Assembly: GCA_947311845.1 (NCBI GenBank)
Contig: CAMZMU010000107.1
Span: forward strand, 16,248,225-16,312,224
Origin: Poa pratensis
Lineage: Eukaryota > Streptophyta > Magnoliopsida > Poales > Poaceae
DNA length: 64,000 nt
Reading direction: 5' to 3'
Of this stretch, positions 57,807 to 64,000 are shown in pieces; positions within the stretch are counted from its first letter, which is position 1; every line of letters begins with the position of its first letter. The position numbers and the translations under genes are program-made. Under the pieces are notes generated by a model. It searched no databases. It saw only the letters and a program-made list of their open reading frames with translations, and was not told the origin of the DNA.

Positions 57807-60530
57807 GTAGTTAGGATTGTCAAGCAACCACTCCCAAAATATAGCGAGGATGCCATGCCACAGTGTTTTTGATAGCGTGAAAGAACTGACAACAAGGTCT
57901 ACCGCGAGAACCTCTTCTCGGGTTCCCATACAATTGCTGGCATACTATCATCAGCACACGCAAGATGTGTACCTCGCCGCATCAATCTTGAGGTCTGGGT
58001 CGCCGTTCGGTCGTCAGGCAGCTGCCTGCAGCTTCGCCGTAACCAGCAGTGCTCTACTCTAGTCGCCACCTTCAGTGTACAGCGGCGAGGCCAGTATACG
58101 TACACCTTTTCCTCCAGCATCCGTGTACGCTACGTACGTAGGAGTAGCTGCTAGCCGCATGCGGTACCGGCCGGCCCATGCCGTGCACCTGCATGATCAG
58201 TGCAGTCTGCTGACCTGACCTTCTGTGTCGGAACCAGTCTAGCTGACTGTGCTGGTAGACAACAGTGCTGGTCTTGTTATTGTACGTGAGGTGCATGCGG
58301 AGTACTGTACACGCTTTGTCTAGAACCAAGACCAACTCGACTCAAATTTGGGTCAGGTTTGCTTCAACCACGGACATGCGCGGACAACTCCTGTGTCCTC
58401 CCCGTGTCCGCCCATGTCCCGCGTGTCGGCGACTACAACGGCCACCTACACCCATTAACCGTGGGCGGTGGAGCGGTGTAGCTCTTTAAATGCGCTCCGG
58501 CCGACGAACCCCTAAAGCACAAACCCTAGCTCTCCTCCCCCAGACACGACGGCCACCACCTCCACTCGTAGATCCACACACAGGAATCGATCCGCGCCGC
58601 CCACCATAGTGGGCGAGACTGTGTACGGCTCCGCGGAGGAGGCGACCACATGCAACTAAACGCGCAGAGGGCAGCCAACTTCATGTCCGCTGCGCGCGCA
58701 GTTGCGGACGCATCACAAGAGGCCGAGACGGAGCGAGCGCGCCGCGCAGCTGCGAGCGCGACACGCGCAACAAGGCGCAAACGGTAGCTCGATGCCAAGG
58801 CGGCTGATGCAGCGGCCAGAGCAGGCAGCTCGCACTGAAGCCATTTTCCCCGTCGCCGCCTATGTGCGTCCAATTTTGCTAGAATGCCGGCGCTGCTACG
58901 TATTTCGTAGCAACTAATAAAGACAGGAGGAGGAGCAAACTAGTCTGTTGCTGGCCTCAGCCATGGCCAAGGAAGAGCCAGCAAGTCCGTGGCCAAACAG
59001 GCTCGCGGCTGGACGTTCCTCAAGGGCGCAGGACCTCCTTGATCTTTCCCCTTGCCGGCCACGAGCAACCAAGCTCCGGTGGTCGGTTATTAATTTGTTT
59101 TAGGTTTAGTATTAATATTTTAGTTTAGTTTAGCACTTAATGTAGGGAGATAGATCGCCGGCCGGCGTTCACATCAGGCTGACGGGTCCGACTACACCAA
59201 AACCGCGTGCGGCCGGCTATATATTTGCCTCGCCGCGGTCCGTTGCTCATCTCATCGATGACAAACTGAGAAGACGAACCAGTGGCCGTGCAGGAAGTGC
59301 TTGCCGTGCCGGAGGAGGACCTGGCTATGTCGAAGGAACCTGCCCCGGCGTACACTTCGTGGGAGCCTTGGTCTCCATGGTAGTCTCGGCTGGCTAGTAC
59401 CGATCCAAGGTGGTTCGCATCACCATGGGCTCCGGCCGCGGAGCCAGCTCTGGCTGTGGCGCCGGCGAACGTGCCGAGATCTCCACTGCCCCAACCGGCC
59501 GTCGATGAACCAGCTACTCTACCGCCACCACCGTCCCATCTGTCCATTAAATTTGGCCCAAAACTCAGATTGGTCGCCCGCAGCTCATTTACCGTCTCCC
59601 CCAAGATGGAGTCCAAGCTCTGCCATTGCTGGAAGGTTCACCAAATAACATGCCAAGAAGAAGATACAACATGTCTCAGGGCTAAGATACCTTTCGGCAT
59701 ACAATGTTATAAACCAAGATTAACAACCACTCGCACTAGAACTATATCGACATGACATCTCACTAGTTGTACTAGTGCAGTGCTAAGTACACCCCACATC
59801 GAAAACAACAACGACATGACACACTGTTAAACATAATTGTGCGTGGCCGACGAGACCGGGTAGAAATGGGCAGCCCCTAAGGGAACTCGTTGGGCCACGA
59901 TCATTTTGAATTATCAGTTTCCAAAATATTGCAAACCGAGATTTACCGGGCTCCGTTTCAGATGAGGGCTTCTATGCAAACATAGTTTGAATATACCTGT
60001 TGCTAATGGTTCAAGCATTTATATATAGTCCCGTAATTCTCCGAGAAAACGTATATGCATGTTGGGAAACTTTTTTTTGAGTCAAAATGTTGAGAAACAT
60101 TGACTCGTCCTTATCCTACCAACTGCAAAAGGTAAGAAACGTTTGGATCATATATACTAATCAACTATACGCGTCCGGTAAGTTTCCAAAAGAATGTAAA
60201 CGATCGAAATTGCATTTCTTGCCTATTCTGTATCAGGATATACTTTCACCAACATGGCATCTGTAACATTCCAATTTAGAGAGGAACCGGATATAGTAGG
60301 ATATATCCGCCAATTGATCATTTCCTTTTTCTACGCCCCTCAGTCTGAAATCAGACACAAAACATAACTGATACATGAAATCCACCAACATATATATATG
60401 CCTCATATGCAACTATCTCATCCAAAAATTCACCAGCCAATACCCAGAGAACATACACCTTGTCTTGTTCTAAATCTCCTAGCCTACCACCGCGCCGAAT
60501 CGCACAACTTTGCCAAATCTTTTCTTTGCA
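57807..60530. other. Spacer with a GC-rich island
   Basis: 58330-59640 is GC-rich and has overlapping open frames on both strands (for example an Ala/Arg-rich minus-strand frame at 58526-58873) without any recognised domain. Phrases such as cggacatgcgcggacaac at 58370 resemble PIF/Harbinger ends, but no inverted pair with a 3-bp duplication was found. 59650-60530 is AT-rich and holds nothing I can name. Confidence 0.4.
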
Positions 60531-63500
60531 ATAGAGAATGTCACCGTGCTGATTGTTGGTGCTGCTCCAGCAGGCCTCGCGACGGTAGCATGCCTTACCC
60601 AATTCTCCATTCCCTATGTCATCGTCGAGCGCGAGGACTGCAACGCGTCACTTTGGCGCAACCGCGCATACGATCGCTTAAAGTTGCATCTTGCGAAGGA
60701 GTTCTGTGAATTACCGCACATGTCATACCCAGCAGATGCACCAACATACATACCAAAAGCCCCGTTTGTCAAGTATTTGGATGACTATATTGGGCGTTTC
60801 AATATTCAACCCAAGTATCTCACTAGTGTGGAGTCATCCACATATGACAATGATAAGAAGTGTTGTTCCATCGTGGCTCGCGACATGGCAGAGTGCACAA
60901 CAATATATTTCATTGCAAAGTTCCTTGTTGTGGCAAGTGGTGAGAATAGTGCAGAGAATATTCCGGTGATCCCCGGACTTAGCAGTTTTCCGGGTGAGGC
61001 CATCCACTCATCAAGATACACTAGTACAGAACGACACATCGGCAACGGGCCAAAACCCTCATCGAAAACGGAGAAACGGTCCGTTTCCCCGCTTCCGATG
61101 CTGATGTGAACGAGCTCATCGGAAACGGAGGTCAAAAAACCGTTTCTGATGAGGATCCAAATTGCATACGGACCTTTATGGATGTCCGTTTCCAATAAGA
61201 ACAAGCAATGGAAACAGATAAAACAAGACAACCGTTTCTGATGTGAAAAAATCATATAAAAAAACAGCTTCTCGCCAGCTTCTTGCTGGCTTCTGCCAGC
61301 AATATTATTTCTTTATTGCCAAACTTACAACAGTATACAACTTAACATATTTCCTCTCCACAAAGCTATGTACTAACATTTACACAGCTAAAAAATGCTA
61401 CGCATACAAGTGTGTTTTACATCTGCTCCAACCAACTACAAAGAAGAAGCATAAGCTCCAACCAACTACAAAGAATGCACCTGGGGCTTTCCATGACTTC
61501 ATGATACCCATTTTCTGCAGGAACAAGCACCGAGCTTCTTCATAAAACCAGTGTTGAGGAACAGATATCTACAACAAACAATGGAACAGATTAAAAATCT
61601 AGCTGATATTGCAATATGATTGCACCTGCCATCATGAAGTAGAGAACAAAACGAATGCCATACAAACAGAGAAGTATAGTGCTAGAAACGGATGGCTGTA
61701 TGCAAAGCCGGCCGATGCAGATTGCAGCATCAGATAGTAGTAGATTCAGAAATAACACAAATCAGGAACCACTAATCGAAGCAGTATGCAAAGCCAACCG
61801 ATGCTGATTGATCCCTGCACGTACCATTGTGCAGCATGCGGTATTCTCCGAATGCCCTAGGTGCATTACTCCATGGGAGCAGACCATGATAATTACCGAC
61901 ATGGCTGCCAAAAATGATGAAGCTTGATGTTACTAAATCTATGAAGAGCATGACAAATAAGTGCAGCAGCTTAATCATGCGATATATGCTACTGTAACTT
62001 ACTGATCTGAGTGAAGCAACAAAAGGTAATCAAAAGAAAATTGCATAATCAGAGGAAAGCAACGAGCTCCACATGTGTAATGTTCAGTAAGATTACAACC
62101 ACACATGTGTAATGTTCAGTAGAAGACAAGGAAGGGTGCAGATTTATTGGGCAGAAGTTAAAACAAGTCAATGTTGTAGATTAGATGTTTGATTACTACA
62201 TGTCCTGACAACTTCCTTACGACAGCAAGGGTTCGGATGACAATGGAAAAGAGCTAAATTTGAACGAGAAAGTTGAGGCAAGTACACTTAGTGACAGTTA
62301 TGCATCGAAAGGAGCTACATACTAGTTTGCAGTCAGTTGGACATTGTTCACTTAGCAGCATTAACTAGGCTATTGGAAGGTGTTTAAAGATGCAAATAGT
62401 ACATCCATCAACAGCCGCTAGTGTCTACAGCTTTGATAGCTTCTACACAGAATATAGAACATTACTAGACGAAGCCGTACAAACTCCACATCACTTCGTC
62501 CGTCAAAAACACCATGTATATATATAGAATTAGAACTCAGCTATGAACATCAACATGTTGGTACTCCTCTAGATAATCAGAATAAGTTAAAGAGCTGCAG
62601 CAAATAACAACACATGGAAAATATCTATGGAAAATATAGTAGTACTAGTGTCTTTTAAATAACTTATAGTTAATTGAAGATTCCATGTATACAAGTATAT
62701 ATGGATGAATATAACTCATATAGACGAGGAGATCCATGCATTGTAAGAAGTATTTATTCACATACGTGAGCTATAAAAATTAGCGCATCTGCTAAGCTGA
62801 ACTAAAGTCACACAACAAAAGATCCATCGATGGGCTACAAGGAAAAAACAAAAGATCTAGTCAATTGTTAAATTGGATGAGCTGACCAAAGATCCATCCA
62901 TCGATGGCCTCTAAGCAAGTTGGTAAACTGGAGGAGCTGACCCTAGATCCATCGATGGCCTGCAAGAAAAAAAAAGATCTAGTCAATTGGTAAACTGGCC
63001 CAAGATCTATCCATCGAAGATCGACCATAGTTTATATCTGTCCAGGTCGGTGGAGTAGTGCGGGATCAAATAATTAGTCAAATCGAGAAGAAACATCAAA
63101 ATCTTGTTGGGCGAGATGCACACCACAAGCAGGCTGATCGATTCTCCCTACTAGCTAGCTCACGTATGATGCAAATCACACCAAATCCGCTAGGCACACA
63201 CAACAGACGCACAGAGATCGATTGTGTACTCCTACTACCAACTCATACACTACTTTTTCTCTGAGATCTACGATTTGTCCTAATCCTAACAGGCTAGTGA
63301 GCCGGTGGTGAAGGACCTCACCTTCAGATGTGCGATTGAGCAGGAAGCAGAAGCGGTGGTCCATCTCGCCGGTGAGCGCGGAGAAGGCGGCCACGCTGTC
63401 GTCTCGTCTGACGGAGTGCTCGTGCACAGCGGCGAGGTGGGACTGCCGAGGTAGGACATGGAGAGGCGGACGGCGATGGAGGCCGGCGGCTAGCAGGCTG

Positions 63501-64000
63501 TCCTTGGATCTCCCCTGCCCTTCAACTGATCCACGCGCTGGTCCACCTCCTCGCTAACATCGTTAGGGATTTTGTCCTTGGAGGTGGGCAAGAGCGAGAG
63601 GAACGGTGGAGAGAAGGAGAGGGCGTTGTGGCCTATGGGGGGGGGAGAGGATAAGGCAGATCGAGTAACAAGGTTGGGGCGGCGCGAGGCTAGGGTTTGG
63701 CGAGTATTTATGCGAACACGAAAAAAAGCCTACTGGGCCGAGCTAAATTGCATACGGACCTAAACTTTTCATCGTTGCTCATATATCGGAAACAGTTAAT
63801 TTATTTTGTCCGTTGCCGATGTGTCGCGAATCCATTGCGGGATAGGCATGGATTTTTTTAACCGTTGCCTTCGTGAGCGCTGACTGTTGCTTTTTTGCTG
63901 CCGTTTCCATAGAGGGGTATCCTATGTGTCGTTCTGTACTAGTGATACAAGTCAGGCAAGACCTTCTCTGGTAAAAGCGTGTTGGTCATTGGATCTGGCA
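60531..64000 (+). pseudogene. YUC: YUCCA-like flavin monooxygenase, disrupted by a CACTA element
   Basis: Coding sequence is at 60531-61018 and resumes at 63948 to the window edge. YUCCA enzymes convert indole-3-pyruvate to auxin using FAD and NADPH. Visible are the FAD-binding strand VTVLIVGAAPAGLATVACL (the usual GxGxxG reads GAAPAG here), VEREDCNASLWRNRAYDRLK, LPHMSYPADAPTYIPK, VVASGENSAENIPVIPGL and the FMO signature FPGEAIHSSRY. The CACTA element sits inside the Tyr codon. After it the frame continues KSGKTFSGKSVLVIGSG, the start of the NADPH site. The expected start codon is ATA (60531-60533) and no in-frame ATG precedes it. So start loss, a changed FAD glycine and the insertion all argue for a dead gene, unless an upstream exon exists. 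Confidence 0.85.
61019..63944 (+). mobile_element. CACTA element 2 in the YUCCA-like coding sequence
   Basis: Starts CACTAGTACAGAACGACACA and ends inverted at TGTCGTTCTGTACTAGTG, with the duplication ata on both sides (61016-61018 and 63945-63947). It is 2926 bp long. The subterminal regions carry repeats of the type cgtttc(c/t)gatg and cggaaacgg. No transposase is visible. A GC-rich stretch at 63290-63700, next to the right end, has short open frames but no recognised domain. It is non-autonomous and of the same family as CACTA element 1, with the ends in opposite order. Confidence 0.9.

Noticed and set aside
58526..58873. Ala/Arg-rich minus-strand frame, possible gene
   Set aside because: Low complexity and no domain; could be debris of a PIF-like element, but no ends were found.
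59137..59616. 159-codon minus-strand frame
   Set aside because: Gly/Ala/Ser-rich with no recognised domain; the opposite strand is equally open in pieces, so coding is not supported.
61243..61545. Open frame inside CACTA element 2
   Set aside because: Contains repeated low-complexity QPTTKK segments from a duplicated noncoding stretch; no domain.

Overview
This is eukaryotic nuclear DNA from a grass, most likely a Triticeae species such as wheat, goatgrass or barley. Genes with short GT-AG introns sit in a background dominated by nested transposons. The transposon types are Stowaway and PIF/Harbinger elements, CACTA elements, Mutator-like elements (MULEs), gypsy-type LTR elements and SINE/LINE copies. 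The species call is inferred from this repeat style and was not tested.

Three host genes are visible. An alpha-expansin gene lies on the minus strand (15093-16133, three exons, intact). A METTL7-like SAM-dependent methyltransferase gene lies on the minus strand (38527-42316, six exons, intact, with a SINE and a Stowaway element in its largest intron). A YUCCA-like flavin monooxygenase begins at about 60531 on the plus strand and runs off the right edge. It is broken by a CACTA element at 61019-63944, which splits the tyrosine codon of the FMO signature F-x-G-x3-H-x3-Y.

Layout. 1-5702 is the right part of an old MULE. 6570-9550 and 9567-11746 are two PIF/Harbinger elements inserted 16 bp apart, the second carrying a broken DDE transposase. 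12630-13466 and 14107-14410 are smaller inverted-repeat elements. The expansin gene follows. 17189-31875 is a four-level nest: a retroposon with a 15-bp target duplication holds a CACTA element, which holds a gypsy element, which holds a solo LTR. 32256-34850 is a decayed minus-strand gag and LTR. After an AT-rich spacer come the methyltransferase gene, a LINE 3' end and a GC-rich retroposon-like block. 46084-55961 is a complete MULE. The window ends with a spacer holding two Stowaway elements and the broken YUCCA-like gene.

The most interesting object is the MULE at 46084-55961. It has 114-bp terminal inverted repeats with two mismatches and a perfect 9-bp target duplication (tcccgcctc). It carries three genes: a MuDR-type transposase that is one base short of a full frame, a two-exon GRF-type zinc-finger/coiled-coil gene, and on the opposite strand a completely open eight-exon gene for a plant mobile domain (PMD, MAIN-like) protein with an acidic tail. 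The two converging genes are separated by a minisatellite and a cluster of the same GGCGCCACAC motif that fills the element ends. The decayed copy at 1-5702 has the same gene order, so the arrangement is a stable property of the family.
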